Below, piece by piece: positions 35,150 to 47,221 of a stretch of 64,000 nucleotides of DNA. The stretch is from assembly GCF_002878395.1 (NCBI RefSeq), contig NC_061120.1, positions 120,031,781 to 120,095,780 of the forward strand, in the 5' to 3' direction. The translations under genes were made by a program, and so were the position numbers. The notes under the pieces are model-generated. The model had not been told where the DNA came from. It made no database searches and was given only the letters and a program-made list of their open reading frames with translations. The first letter of the stretch is position 1; each line of letters opens with the position of its first letter. The DNA is from Capsicum annuum (lineage: Eukaryota; Streptophyta; Magnoliopsida; Solanales; Solanaceae).

Positions 35150-35600
35150 AGAGTTCACCAAATATTGTCACTAGTATGCTTTGGTCTTTTCACCTTGATG
35201 TATGTATGTTGTTAGACCCGGGATCAAATTTCTCTTATGTAACTCCATTGGTTGCTGTAAATTTTAGGGTTGGTCCTAAAAATCTCCCTAAACCTTTCTC
35301 AATTTCTACCCCAGTGGGTGAGTCAGTTATTGCTAGGTAAGTCAATTGGGAGTGTTCTTTTATCGTCCTCATAGGATCGTACTAGCGAACGTAATAGTGT
35401 TAGAGATGGTAAATTTTAATGTTATTTTGGATGGATTGGATCTATTCATGCTATACATTAATAGATTGTTGCACTCGTATGGTGAAGTTTCAATTTCCTG
35501 GTAAGGTAGTTTTTGAATGGAAGGGTAGTTTGGTGTCTCCCAAAGGTCATTTTATCTGTTATCTTAAGGCAAGAACGTTTATATAAAACGGGTGTATCTA
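35150..35600 (+). pseudogene. Element F aspartic protease
   Basis: MLLDPGSNFSYVTPLVAVNF (around 35207-35266) has an intact D-P-G active site. A stop follows at IAR (near 35338). A decayed ILGMDW equivalent (LMLFWMDWIYSCYTLIDCC) is found near 35420-35475. Next comes the PKGHFICYL linker. This is the best-preserved protease core in the window, but stops prevent a full product. Confidence 0.75.
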
Positions 35601-35639
35601 CCATTTAGTTCAAGTCAAAGATACTCAGTCTGAAGTCCC

Positions 35640-36540
35640 AACTATTCAATTACTTTGGGTAGTAAATGGGTTTTAGAGGTTTTCCTTGAAGATCTGCTAG
35701 GGGTACCTCAAGACAGAGAAATAGAATTTGATATTAATCTTCTTCTTGATACTCAGCCCATCTCTATCTCTCTATATTGCATGGCTCTAGCCAAACTTAT
35801 AGAGTTAAAGGAGCAGCTTAAGGACCTCTTAGATAAAGGTTTCATCAAACCCTATGTTTCTTTGTGGGATGTTTTAATGATTTTCATAGGCAAGAAATAT
35901 GGTACTCTTCGAATGTGTATGGATTATAGATAGCTAAACAAGGTTTCCATCAAGAACAAGTATCCCTTAGTTGAAAGTTTGGGAGCAAGATATTCTAGTA
36001 ATAGATTTTCAAATAGGGTACGGCCATTTTGAGTTTGGGGTTATGTCATTTGGACAGACAAATACTCCTGTATTCTTTATGGGTTTGACGAATAGAATCT
36101 TCAAGAATTACTTATACATGTTTATTATTTTCTTTATATATGACATAGTGGTGTATTATAGGAGTAAAGAGGAAAATGCAGACCATTTGAGAATAGAACT
36201 GTAGACCCTCAAGGACAGTCAATTATATGCAAAGTTTGGTAAATACGAATTTTAGTTAGAATCTATCACCTTCTTGGGGCATATGATTTTAGGGGATAGT
36301 GTTCATGTAGATCCTCAAAATACTAATGTCATGATGAATTGGCCTAGACCCATTACTTAATCAGATTCAGGAGCTTTTTGGGTTTGGCTGGGTATTATAA
36401 AAGATTTTTTGAAGGGTTCTCCTCTGTAACCGCACCATTGACTAAGCTACCTCAAAAGAAATTAAAGTTTATATGGTTGGATAAGTTTATGTAGAGTTTC
36501 TAAGAGTTGAAGGATTGATTGACTTCAACTCTGGTGTTAG
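35640..36540 (+). pseudogene. Element F reverse transcriptase (deleted and inactivated)
   Basis: The open part 35655-35933 reads [40 protein letters not shown] and [13 protein letters not shown]. After NKVSIKNKYPL about 40 codons are missing: the [21 protein letters not shown] block is absent, and the frame resumes with GYGHFEFGVMSFGQTNTPVF. The catalytic motif is FIYD (36133-36144), with the first aspartate changed to tyrosine. The thumb region (GYYKRFFEGFS, near 36395) follows. Confidence 0.85.
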
Positions 36541-36960
36541 CTTTATTGGAGGGGCTAGATGGCTTCATGGTGTATTTACATGCTTCTAGAGTTGGGTTAG
36601 GTTGTGTGTTGATGCAAAATAGAAGAGTGATATCTTATGCATCTAGTTAACTTAAGAATCATGAAAAGAATTACCCAACTTATGACTTAGAGTTAGTTGT
36701 CATGGTGTTTGCCTTGAAAATTTGGAGACACAGCCTCTATTGTATGCATGTTAAAGTTTTCACTGACTAAAAGAGTCTTCAGTATGTATTTCTCAATAGG
36801 AGATGAATCTTTGTCAAAAGAGGTGGTTGGATTTATTGAAATATCATGACATGAGTGTGCTCTATCGTCTGAGTAAGGACAACATGGCGGATGACGCACT
36901 AAGTAGGTTGTTCATGGGTAGTGTAGCTCATATGAAAGAGAAAGAATGAGAATTGGCAAA
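36540..36960 (+). pseudogene. Element F RNase H (inactivated)
   Basis: GFMVYLHASRVGLGCVLMQN aligns with [18 protein letters not shown], but the first catalytic aspartate is histidine (36579-36581). [20 protein letters not shown] keeps the glutamate region, and VKVFTD is followed by a stop in place of H. Further frames give MSVLYR and ADDALSRLF equivalents. It follows RT as expected. Confidence 0.82.
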
Positions 36961-37179
36961 GAAGGTGCATTAATTAGCCCATTTAGGAATACAGTTACTC
37001 GACACTGATGATGGAGGAGTAGCAGTTCAAAACAATTCAGAATCATCTTTGGTGGAAGTGAAGGAGAAATAATAAAATGATCCTATACTTAGAGAAATAT
37101 TGGAAGCAATCCAACAATAGAAAGTTAGGGTTTTCTCAAAAGGGGGAGATGGTGTACTTCTCTATCAAAGTAGGCTTTA

Positions 37180-38460
37180 TGTTATAAATATAGATGGGTT
37201 GAGGGAAAGAATACTAGCTGAGGATCATGGTTCACGATATTCCATTCATAAGGGTGGTATTAAGATGTACCGCGACTTATGGGAAATTTATTGGGGGAAT
37301 GGTATTAAGAGAGATATAGCAGAGTTTGTGGTAAAGTGCCCTAATTGCTAGCAGGTTAAAGTTGAACACCAGAGATCGGGTGGTATGCTACAGGAGATCA
37401 GCATTCCTACTTAGAAGTGGGAAATAGTGAATATGGATTTCATCATAGGGTTGCCTTTTATAAGACATCAGTATGATTCAACTTGGGTCATAGTTGATCG
37501 AATGACTAAATAAGCTCCTACCTGTTAAGACTTCATATATATTGGAAGCGTATGAAAAAGTGTATATTCGCGAGTTAGTAAGTCTATGTGGGATACGATT
37601 GTCCATCTTTTCAGAGGGAGTCATGCAATTCACCTCTTAGTTTTGGCAGTCTTTTCAGAAAGGCCTTGGTACAAAAGTTAAGCTTAGCACTACTTTTCAT
37701 CCGCAGATCGATGGTCGGGCTAAATTCACCATTAAGATATTAGAAAACATGTTGAGGGAGTGTGTTTTAGACTTTAAAGGAGGTTGGGATGATTATCTAC
37801 CTTTGATTGAGTTTTCTTATAATAGTTATCATGCTAGCATTCAGATGGCTCTATTTGAAGCACTTACGGGTGTATGTGCAGATCACCTATAGGATAGTTT
37901 GAGGTTGTAAAGAGGCATTGATTAGGCCAAATTCTTTTCTTGAAGATATGGCCAAGGTTCAATTGATTCATGAAATATTGAACACTGTTCAGAGTCGTTA
38001 AAAGTCATATACAGATGTAAGAAGGAGAGAATGCAAATTTGAAGTAAGGGATTGGGTATTCCTTACAGTGTCACCAATGAAGGGGATAATGAGCTTTGAA
38101 AGGAATAGGAAGTTGAGTCCCTGATTTGTTATTTCGTATGAGATAGTAAGACATATAGGAGAGGTGGCTTATTAAACCCTCCGTCAGATTAAGTTGCAGT
38201 TCACCTAGCGTTCTATGTTTTAATGCTTAAGAAGTGCATTAGAGATCTGTCCTTAGTAGTTCACCTAGAGAGTATTGGGGTCAAAAATAACTTGTTGTGT
38301 GAGGAAATTCCTGTGGAGATACTTGATAAGAAGGTCTAAAGATTAAGGAATAAAGATATAGTGCCAATGAAGTTTCTTTAGAGAAACCAATTGGTTGAAG
38401 GGTCCACCTAGGAAGCTGAAGTAAACATGATGACCAAGTATCATAATCCTTTTTCTTCCA
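37180..38460 (+). pseudogene. Element F integrase with chromodomain-like tail (broken)
   Basis: HGSRYSIHKGGIKMYRDLWE and FVVKCPNC preserve the HHCC zinc site. VNMDFIIGLPFIRHQYDST gives the first Asp and VIVDRMTK follows with a stop. In later frames come STTFHPQIDGRAKFTIKILE (Glu region), LIEFSYNSYHASIQMALFEA, RDWVFLTVSPMKG and a tail near 38290-38450 (EIPVEILDKK, EGST-x-EAEVNMM). Stops and shifts are numerous. The tail marks Del/Tekay affiliation. Confidence 0.83.
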
Positions 38461-38638
38461 ACTTAGTTACTACAGAAGATAAATAGTTATTTTCAGCCAA
38501 AATCCTTTCTCTTTACGTCTATCTAGTATTCTTAAGTCATATATCATGTTGTGACTAATAGGATCATATTGATAGATATGAGCTTGGTTATAATTTTAGT
38601 ATAGGTGTGTTGATCTCTTCCAATTCCTAAGTGAATGA

Positions 38639-38672
38639 CATTCAAGGATGAATGTTTCCAAAGGGTATATAT
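38639..38672 (+). other. Element F PPT-side hairpin and decayed polypurine tract
   Basis: CATTCAAGGATGAATG (38639-38654) is the inverted repeat seen beside other PPTs. The tract itself reads CCAAAGGGTATAT, so the purine run has been interrupted by mutation since insertion. Confidence 0.7.
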
Positions 38673-40739
38673 TATAATACACCGTGTCTGAAAGCCTCTG
38701 TGCAATATATGACTCATTTCCTTGAGGCGTACATAACATATATGAGTTGTAATAGTAAGTCATACCTATGGTAGTATGGAGTAGTTGATGTCCGTTGTTG
38801 ATACGTGTTGGCCCTAGAAATTTCAAGGAATGGCATGAGTCGTATGTAGTGAAGTTGTGAGTTCAGCAGTATAGGTTCTTTAAGAATGTATCAAATATAC
38901 AAGTGGTTGTTCAAAAGTCATATAAACAAGTAACAAGTCATAGGTTACCACTCATATGTTGACCAGTGTATGCTATCCTTGCCATTGCCAAGCTTATAAG
39001 TCACTAGCCTAACTTGTACCATCAACATACGAGTCATATGGTTGACTCGTGATGACTAGCGATCAATTTTTGTTAAGTTTAGTTAAAGGGCCTTTTGGTC
39101 TTTTCCCCTATTATAACTCCCAACCCACCACCTATACCTAAGAGAGGCATTATTTTCGACACACTTCTAGTTAATTAACAACATGTTTTATCCTCCCATC
39201 TTTAAGAACAAAAAGATTAGGGTTTTCTCACCAAGTCATCTCTCAAGTCTCAAAGTTCAAGTCTTCTTCACAAGTTAAGTAATTCCAAGTATGTGGGGTT
39301 TTTGACAAGGTTAATGTTTCATTCTTATTCCCAAATACCATGATTTTAAGATTGAATTTACATGATTTATACTAGGGTTCATCCCTTAAATTCTCATGTA
39401 TTGAAGTACACCATAATTTTGTGATTTTAAGGCTAAAGATGCATAAAGGTTACATCTACTTATATTTTGAACTATACGATCTATATTGTGATTTGAGTTT
39501 TATTACTCTGATTTAGATGCTGAAGAAAGATTTCTATCTGGGTATTGATCCTAATATTTTGTCATAAGTGTTATTAAATAAAGTAAGAGTTTCAGGATTC
39601 AAGAAGAAGCATTAACTTTATAAGAAATTTTAAACCTTTTGAAGTGCCATTCATATGCAATATAGCATGATTCAAGAAATCGTGATCTTTTGATCTAAAG
39701 ATACTATATGAAATCCACAAATTGATCATCATGAGTATGAATTAAAGTAAAAGAGAAGCATAATTGGCTTTTAGTCTATAAACATTTATGCTATTTAAGG
39801 TGGATTTCTTAAGTATGAGAATATATGTATTCTAGAAGTAGTATTTAGCACCAAGAAGGGAATGCGGATGAGCATATCCTAATTCAAGGAAACTACAACC
39901 CACCATAGGTTAAGTTTTATCCAGTATGGATAAAGTATAGTGATTACTTAAGTTAAGGTTCTATCCCTATGGCAAGGGTAGAATAGCTCTCCCCAATATG
40001 GGTAAGACATTGGACTACATGGTAGCTAACATGGTTTATGTTGGTTAGAAAAATCTACCATAAGAAAGAATAAAAGTAAAGATTTTAGAAATGAAGTATT
40101 ATGGCTCACTAAGCTTATTCATATGCTTCGTTATCCATGTTCTTTTATCTTGCGGTTTACTTAAGTCCAAGGTGAGTCACTTATGCCTTGCATGTATTAT
40201 TTTAAAAGTTTACATATATATACAACTCTTGCTTTATATATACATTCCCCCTTATGCAATCAATACATTCCACAAGTACTGACCCACATATATATCTATG
40301 TGGTACAATTTCTTATAATATAGGTTCAGGTGCTCGTTTCTAGTAGCATGTTGACTATGGGTTTCACCCCTACATCCCGACTTTTGGTGAGTCCTTATAG
40401 TTTAAGGACCCAGCTTATCAGACTACTGTTTATTTATGAAAGTACTTTAGTTGTCTAATTTTTGTGTAAGTTTTTGTCAACTGGGATCTATCCCAGTGGT
40501 TCTTTAGCTAGCCGTAGAGGCTTGTCAGAATGTGTATGTCTTAACTTCAAGGAGTTTGCTTAAGGTTTCCAAAGTTAAAGATTTATATTAAGCCATGGAA
40601 TCATTTTCCTTCAGTTTCTATATATGTTAGTTCACTTTATTTGTAAGTTTCAAACTAAATCTATATCATGGGTTAGCTTAGGGCTATTCATAGTTTTAAG
40701 CACCATGACATATCCAGGGGGTACTTTTGGGGCATTATA
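38673..40739 (+). repeat. Element F 3' LTR, 2067 bp
   Basis: It starts TATAATACACC and ends GGCATTATA with ATTTT after it. U3 has TACGAGTCATATGG-like words (39020-39060). TATTATAACTCC near 39107 could be a TATA box. Then follow the TAGCACC motif (39847), a TTTATCC/GGATAAA hairpin (39917-39935), a bulged hairpin (39959-39983), GTCCTT/AAGGAC (40391-40409), the ACTGGGAT/ATCCCAGT near-palindrome (40480-40497) and the U5 terminus (40670-40713). Confidence 0.9.
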
Positions 40740-40744
40740 ATTTT

Positions 40745-41364
40745 GATCTCTAATTGGTTGGATTGAGACTTTTGAGGCTAGTTCCTAGGGTACAGATATA
40801 CTTTTTGTCATTGGACAAGGTTAGGGTGATCAGGATAGGCTTTGAGTATCTCAAAGAAGGAAGCAAATTTATGTTTATTGTAGACTTCATGCTATGAGGT
40901 TTGGAGTTGGTGATTGATTCTTCTTGGGAGTATCACCTATGAAAGGCAAAATGAGATTCGAGAGGAAAGGCAAGCTAAGACATAGGTACATTGGACTATT
41001 TAAGATATTTTGAATAGTTAGAGAGATTGGGTATGCGTTACCTTTTCCTCTAGCATTCTCAACTCTTTACCCAATGTTTCATATGTTAATACTGCGATAG
41101 TATATCCTAGATGAGTTTCAAGTGCTTTAGTGTGACTTAATTTAGTTCGATGAGAAGTGGACATTTTAAAAGAGCCTCTATCTTTCTCAGAAAAAAATGT
41201 TAGTAGATTTCACTCTAAGGATATTCCTATCGTAAATGTTTAGTGACGTCATCATTTAGTTGAGGAGGCTACTTAGGAGATCAAGCGTGATATATTGATC
41301 CAAACCTTCAGTTACTTCTTGATCCTATACTATCACAAATTAAAGTCCTTTTAGTAATGGAAGT
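40745..41364 (+). pseudogene. Element E integrase, C-terminal part
   Basis: This is the continuation of the integrase cut at 31022: SLIGWIETFEASS, AMRFGVGD, LGVSPMKGKMRFERKGKLRH, YIGLFKIF, VREIGYALPF and YPMFHMLILR appear in shifting frames. These match the GPD/Y and C-terminal region of gypsy integrase. It ends at the 3' LTR start (TGTAATGACCC at 41365). Confidence 0.82.
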
Positions 41365-44327
41365 TGTAATGACCCTCTAGGTCATTTCCATTATTTTCAT
41401 GTTTTTTGTATGTTTAGACCTTTCCATTAGGTGCCTCAAGACATTTATGACATAGCGGGAGAAACAATTTAGGTGCCGGGAAGTTCGTTTATTTTTTAGT
41501 GTGATTTCCCTGATTTGGATCTTCTGAAGTTGAGAGATAGGTCTTAGGCCTAAACATTCAGTAAACAACCTTAGATGGTATTTCTGATAGCCGTAAAAGT
41601 TCTAGAACATAAATTTTAGGCAATTATATCACTTGCTCTGGGTCCCAAGGCTTTTGGACTCATTTTGGGATATGAAGTGGATTTGGAAAAAATAACTCTT
41701 TGGAGTATGGGACCTATTTTTTAATTAAATGACCTCAGATGCAAATTTTAATGGCGTTATTGATTTTGGAATATCAAATTTTGTAGGGTAGCATAGTTTT
41801 TTTGCAAGTATGGAGTCCAAGCCAATATTGCGCATTTGATAGAAGTCCGTGGACTAGTTAAACTTTGTTGGCACCAAGCATCTAGTGCATCCACACAAGA
41901 GGCCAGAGACCACTTTAACATTATCACCCTAGTCCGCTTTTGAGGATCCTTACATGCCTTGGTCTGCCAACTTTAGCGCCCTCTTAGGCGCTTAAGCATT
42001 AGTAGCTAAAGTGTCCTTTGAGTGCTTTAGCAAACACTTTCCTATTTTGACTGGTTTGCACCAGGGATCAACTCTTAGTCCATTTTTATTTTCCTTAGTG
42101 ATGGATTTTTTGACTCGACATATTCAATGGGAGGTGCATTGGTGTATTTTATTTGTTGACGATGTAGTGCTTACTGATAAAACATGAGAAAGAGTTAATG
42201 ATTACTTGGAGGTTTTGAGATAGGCCCTAGAGTCTGAAAGGTTTAGGTTGATCAATACCAAGACAGAATACTTAGAGTGTAAGTTCAATGATTTGATGCA
42301 TGATGCTGATGTGGTAGTAAAATTAGATCCTCCCATTTGAAAAAAGATAGTTTGAAGCATCTTGGGCACATAATTCATGGAAATAGAGAGATTATTAAGG
42401 ATGCCATGCATTGTATTGGTAAAGGGTTGATGAAATGGATTCTTTCTTTGGGAGTCCTGTGTGATATGAAGGTTCCTTCTAAACTTAAAGGTAAGCTCTA
42501 CATAGTGGCAGTCCGACCGGCTATGTTGTATCGAGCGGAGTGTTAGCCAGTTAAGAACTTCTATATCTAAAAGTTGAAGGTCGCAAATATAAAGATGTTG
42601 AGATAGATGTATCGACTGGCCAGGAGGAGGTTTATAAATGAGATTATTTAAGAGAAAGTGAGTGTTGCTTTGGTTAAAGACAAGATATCGAAAGTAAGGT
42701 TGACATAGTTTTGGCATGGGATAAGGCAGTGCATAGATGCCTCACTATGGATGTGTGAGAGGATTTCTGTGGATGGTTTCATATATGGTAAGGTAGGATG
42801 ATGAAATATTAGAGGGAGGTGATTAGGTATAACCTGGAGTAGTAACGGATTACGAAGGAGATGACCCTTAATAGAAAGGTATGGAGGATGCTGATTAGGG
42901 TAGAGGGTTAGTGGGTAGGTGCGCGTCCTTACTAGTAGGGAGGAGTGCTTGGTTGTCGATTTAAATATAGTCATAATGTTGTGAATGTGTCTAATAGTTT
43001 TTTATTCATGGTGTTTTGGGGATGTTTCTGATTTTTGATAGGTAGTTCATAGTATTGCTCTATGGGTGTCATGTTTATTCTATTGTATAGTTGTGTGATA
43101 CCATATTTTGTTGTTTGTTTTTATGTTCTCTACTTTGTGTACTAATTTTTTCATGAGTCAAGGTTCTATCAGAAACAACCTTTCTATGTCATCTAAGGTA
43201 GTAGTATGGATTGCGTGCACTTTACCCTCCTCAGACCCAACTTTATAAAAATACACTGGGTTGTTGTTATTGTTTATTTAATGTGGCATCAATTATATAT
43301 ATGGTTGCCTACTATATAGGAACTCCAATGTGAGTTTGATATCAGTTGTGATTGAGGTTGACTATTTATGAGATCACTTGTTTCTAGAGAAGGTATGGTC
43401 ACTATGAGTTCTATTTGAGTTCGACATCTACTTATGATGATGGTTGGGATGTCTTGGTACTGATCACGGTTGATATTGGGAGTTTGGTAGTGGTGTTGAG
43501 TTCTACTGTACATTATTTATATATGGCCTCTGGTTATTATACGCTATTTTTATTTGGATCCAGCGTCTAGCCTCTTGTTGTTACCCATTGGTTTCAGTTT
43601 AAGCTTGGTACATATTTAGATTTTTCATCATGGATCTGGGATCAAAAGGTTACTTGGGATCAATTTAGTTTCTGAATATTTATGTTCTTAGTTTACTATT
43701 GTCCACACCTATAAACTTATGGGGGCTTTGTAGGGTTAATTGTCTTCTTATATGTGCGTTCTACGCTTATGGAGGCCCTATTACGTTGTAGTTAGGGAAT
43801 TTATCTTATTTTTTGTGTTATTTTCTTTATTTATTGCACTTTGATAGTTAGTGGATACTTACATTTCTATATCTTTTACTATTTAGTTAGCTTAAACACT
43901 CACATTATATTTATACTTTTATTATAGTTGAGCTTAGTCGATCAATAATGTCTATTGAGTACCCATTGCTTTGGTAATCATAACACTATGGCATCTCTTT
44001 TTCTGATGTAAATCTGAGTATTAGCCACGGATGTTGACGCCATTCTCAGGCACAATGGCTTATCCAAAGATAGGGTGAGCTTTCTAGAGTCCAGGCGGAT
44101 CCTCCTTCATCTATTACAATTACAGTCTTTTTTATTCTGAGACTACTGCATATGCATACATATATATATATCCCTGCTTTCACTTTTATTATTGTTGTAT
44201 TCATTTCTTTCCTATTTTCCTAAATTTTGACCCATTAGTCAATTACTTGTCATTCCAAACTATGACTTGGCTTACCAACTGGTGGGATAGAGTAGGTTCC
44301 ATCATGACTTGAGAAATTATGTCATGA
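41365..44327 (+). repeat. Element E 3' LTR, split by an RTE LINE
   Basis: It starts TGTAATGACCCTCTAGGTC, a common plant gypsy LTR start. The first part (to about 42045) includes GTTGGCACCAAG, a TTAGCGCC/GGCGCTTAA inverted repeat (about 41973-41994) and other short repeats. After the LINE it resumes near 43276, with GAGTCCAGGCGGATCC (about 44077) and an end reading ACTTGAGAAATTATGTCATG. Ends of the form GTCGTGACA are usual for this family. Without the LINE it is about 1.7 kb. Confidence 0.72.
42046..43275 (+). mobile_element. RTE-clade LINE, 5' truncated (element L)
   Basis: The 3' part of the RT reads LHQGSTLSPFLFSLVMDFLT, HIQWEVHWCI, FVDDVVL (catalytic motif 42152-42163), then a stop and ESERFRLINTKTEYLECKF. 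The open frame 42337-42546 continues as [20 protein letters not shown] and [20 protein letters not shown]. These match the RT and C-terminal region of plant RTE LINEs. The 3' end has the conserved CTATCAGAAACAACC, CTCAGACCCA and ACACTGGGTTGTTGTTATTG tail. A 5' truncation is normal for LINE insertions. I could not define target duplications. Confidence 0.87.
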
Positions 44328-45534
44328 AAGTTTTTTACATATTCAACACTCCAACATAGAGGACTATGCTAACAACAACCATACCTTAGACATGAAATTG
44401 GTTTAATCACAACTAATCAAAAGCAAAGCATTTAAGCTCAACATAAATGATGCTACTATCTTGGTCATAGTGTAAAGAAACATGCTACAGTTATTATATA
44501 ACTAATCAACAATTTGGAAAGAGGTGTTAGTTATCAAACTCCATATTGGAACTTATGATTAGTAAAGTGATCCATAAAGAGGCAAGTAGACAAGGAAATA
44601 ACTAAATTTTTCATTAGCAAGCCTTTTGGTAAAATGAAAATACAGGCATTCTACAAATCTTATCTTCAAATGTAAGAGCTTTTTTATTGTGAAAACTAAA
44701 AGAAATGATTTTGAAATAAGAGAAATCATGAACACTTATGTTAAGAAGTTCTACAATACACTAAATTGATGAGAGAATCCAACCCATCATTTACTGATTT
44801 TAGATAAGGAAAGAAATTTCTAGAAAGAATGAATAAGAAAGAAGCAGTTCAATAACTCAAAAAGGAGGTTATCCAGATGAAAGAAATCAGTTTAATAGAC
44901 ACTAATGAATATGTATTTCTCTCTCATATGGGAGACTTGTTGAGGAAGACCAAATTATGATCATTGAAACAAAAGGCTTAAAATATTCAAATTAATAAGG
45001 CTAGATCTGTATTGGAATTCATTTGGAGTTGGGAAAATGCATTGATAAATATATTAAGATTCTAGAACCAAGAAGGGAAGAGAAAAACATAGAGGAAATG
45101 TCCCTATTTTTCTCACTGCATTTGGAAATATTATTTCTTCATCCTATCACTTCTTGATATGATACATCAAGAATAATCCTTGGGGATTTCATATCTTGAG
45201 AAATACACACAACTCATAGCAACGTACTCTTAATCGTCCTTATTAACTGCAACATCAATCAAGGTTCATTTACAAAAACATACAAACCAACTGGTTAATG
45301 CTAATTGCAAGATTTTTCTTTTTCCATTGAAGATTATGTTTGACATTAAGAACAAGAGTCTCTCGAAGAACTATAAATTCTAAAAAATAATCCATTCATA
45401 CTACTTCATATGTGTAACATTAAATAGCACCAAAGATTTAACAAAACAAACAAGAAAAACCTTTCTTATAGAAAACAAACTTATTAAACTAACTCAAGTT
45501 TTAAGAAAGGATCAATATGCAAGTGAACAGTTGG
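44328..45534. other. AT-rich stretch without recognisable feature
   Basis: No open frame, repeat or retrotransposon motif is recognised on either strand. It lies between element E and the target duplication of H, so it may be the oldest background sequence in this part or a fully decayed element. Confidence 0.5.
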
Positions 45535-45539
45535 ATTAC
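45535..45539. repeat. Target site duplication of element H
   Basis: ATTAC here is repeated at 58810-58814 after the 3' LTR of H. Both H boundaries follow from it, across 13.3 kb containing later insertions. Confidence 0.8.
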
Positions 45540-47221
45540 TTTAATATCCCATGTCTTGAAGCCTCTGTGCAACATACAACTCATCCTCCTAAGTCGTACA
45601 CATAACATACAAGAGGTATGTTGTAGTCGTACTTAAGACAGTGTGGTATGGTAGAAATTTTGTTGAAGGTATGACTGTCTTAATATTCATAATATAATCA
45701 TACTAGTCATATGAAGGAATTCATAGGATCATCAGTATAGTCTTCCTAAGATTCTATCCAAGCTACGAGTAAGGCGCTAAGAGTCGTATAAAGATGATAC
45801 TAGTTGTAAGTGGAACTCATATGTTGACCAGTGTGTACCTTCTTTGTGTTCGTTAAATTTTTGAATTATGGAGTAAGTCATACCCTTCGATACGAGTCGT
45901 GCAGTGTACTCATATGGACTGATGAATAATTTTTGTAAAGTTTAGCTAAGGGATTTTTTGTCTTTTTGCTCTCTTATAACTTCAACCCATGACCTATAAT
46001 CCTTAAATAGGCGTTACTTTCCTATATTCCTCAATCAAACACCAATGCTTACATAGTCACATCTTCAAGTATATCAAGATTAGGGCTTTTCTCTCAAAAT
46101 TCATCCTTCAACTTCCAAGATTCAACCTTCTTCAAATGTGCAGAAACATCAGGTATGTATGGTTCATGAACAAGGATATTATTTCATTCTTGTTCCTAAA
46201 TTTCATGGTTTTAAGATTAAATTTATTTATTTTGAAGTAGGATTCATACCGAACTATCCATACTCTTGTTATGAAACAACCACGGGGATGAAAGCTTTAA
46301 GTGCATCAAGAATTGTATATAGTCATATTTTGACTTATAAGATTCATCTTCTGATTTTTAACTTCATCATCTTGACTGGGATTGTTAAAAGATTGTAAGG
46401 TAATCATTGAGAATGAAATTTTGTTATGACTTTTATGAATTAAAGAATGAATTCTAAGTTTTAAGAACAAGTATTAAGTTTACAAGAAGATTATGCTCTT
46501 AAGCTCTACTGATAAGTTGTATGAATTGATTTAAAGAAAATTTTGATCTTTTGGTCCTAAGATAAGATATGAAATCCACATTTAATCATATTTATTATGA
46601 TTTTAAATGAAGAGAAGCATAACTAGTATTTATTTTGTAAACCCTTATGGTAATTTAAGGTGGATTTCCTAAAGTATGAGCATATAAGTATTCTGGGAGT
46701 AGTATTAAGCACTGAGAATGGAATGAGGATGAGTGTATCCTAAATTCCTAGAGACTAAAATCCACCATAGGTTAAGCTTTTCCCAATATGGATGACGTTG
46801 TGACCATATAACTTAAGGTTATATTCTGATGGAAAGGATAGAACAACTCCTTCCAATATGGGTAAGATGTTGGACTCTATGGTACCTCACATGGTTTATG
46901 TCAGTTAGAAGAATCTCTCAAAAGAAAGAATAAAAATTTAATCTTCTAGAATCCAAGTGTTATGGCTCACAAAGTTATTCTTATGCTTCATTACTCATGT
47001 TTATGAACTTGCAGTCTTTTTTTATTGAAGCTCAAGGTGAGTTATTTATACTTTGAATACATTATTTAAAAGTTTATATGAATATTTCCTTATTATTTTA
47101 CTTATGCATTCATTCCCAGATACTTAGTACATTCTAGAGGTACTGACCCACATATATATATGTTCTACATTATCTTATAATGTAGGCTCTGATAGTCATT
47201 TCCAGTAGAAACCAGGGTTAT
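45540..47221 (+). repeat. Element H 5' LTR, lacking its last 0.4 kb
   Basis: It starts TTTAATATCCC (TGTAATAT expected) and follows H's 3' LTR to the TTCCAGTAGAAACCAGG region. There similarity ends, about 365 bases short of the U5 end. The LTR lacks the 105-bp duplication present in the 3' copy. TACGAGTCGTG-like words lie at 45590-45925. Confidence 0.85.

Larger units (their letters stand above)
31028..40739 (+). mobile_element. Element F: Del/Tekay gypsy retrotransposon, with deletion and nested LTR S
   Basis: F starts with TGTAATATAC and ends GGCATTATA, flanked by ATTTT. It has 269 bases of 5' LTR, then LTR S, then gag from its N-terminal part onward, protease, RT, RNase H, integrase with chromodomain-like tail, PPT and a full 3' LTR. 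The rest of the 5' LTR, the primer site and the gag start are missing. A single deletion reaching from F's 5' LTR into S would explain both missing parts. F's LTR is related to that of H. Confidence 0.87.
27018..44327 (+). mobile_element. Element E: gypsy retrotransposon split by element F, 5' LTR not found
   Basis: Gag, protease, RT, RNase H and integrase remnants run from 27018 to 31022. They resume at 40745 after the 9.7-kb insertion F and end at the 3' LTR (41365-44327), itself split by a LINE. The integrase reading frame continues in register across the empty site, which confirms that both halves belong together. All domains are full of stops, so E is very old. I could not find a matching 5' LTR or primer site upstream of 27018. 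Confidence 0.82.

Noticed and set aside
42202..42717. 171-codon minus-strand open frame
   Set aside because: It is antisense to the RTE LINE reverse transcriptase, whose plus-strand motifs (FVDD and the RT C-terminal region) are clear.
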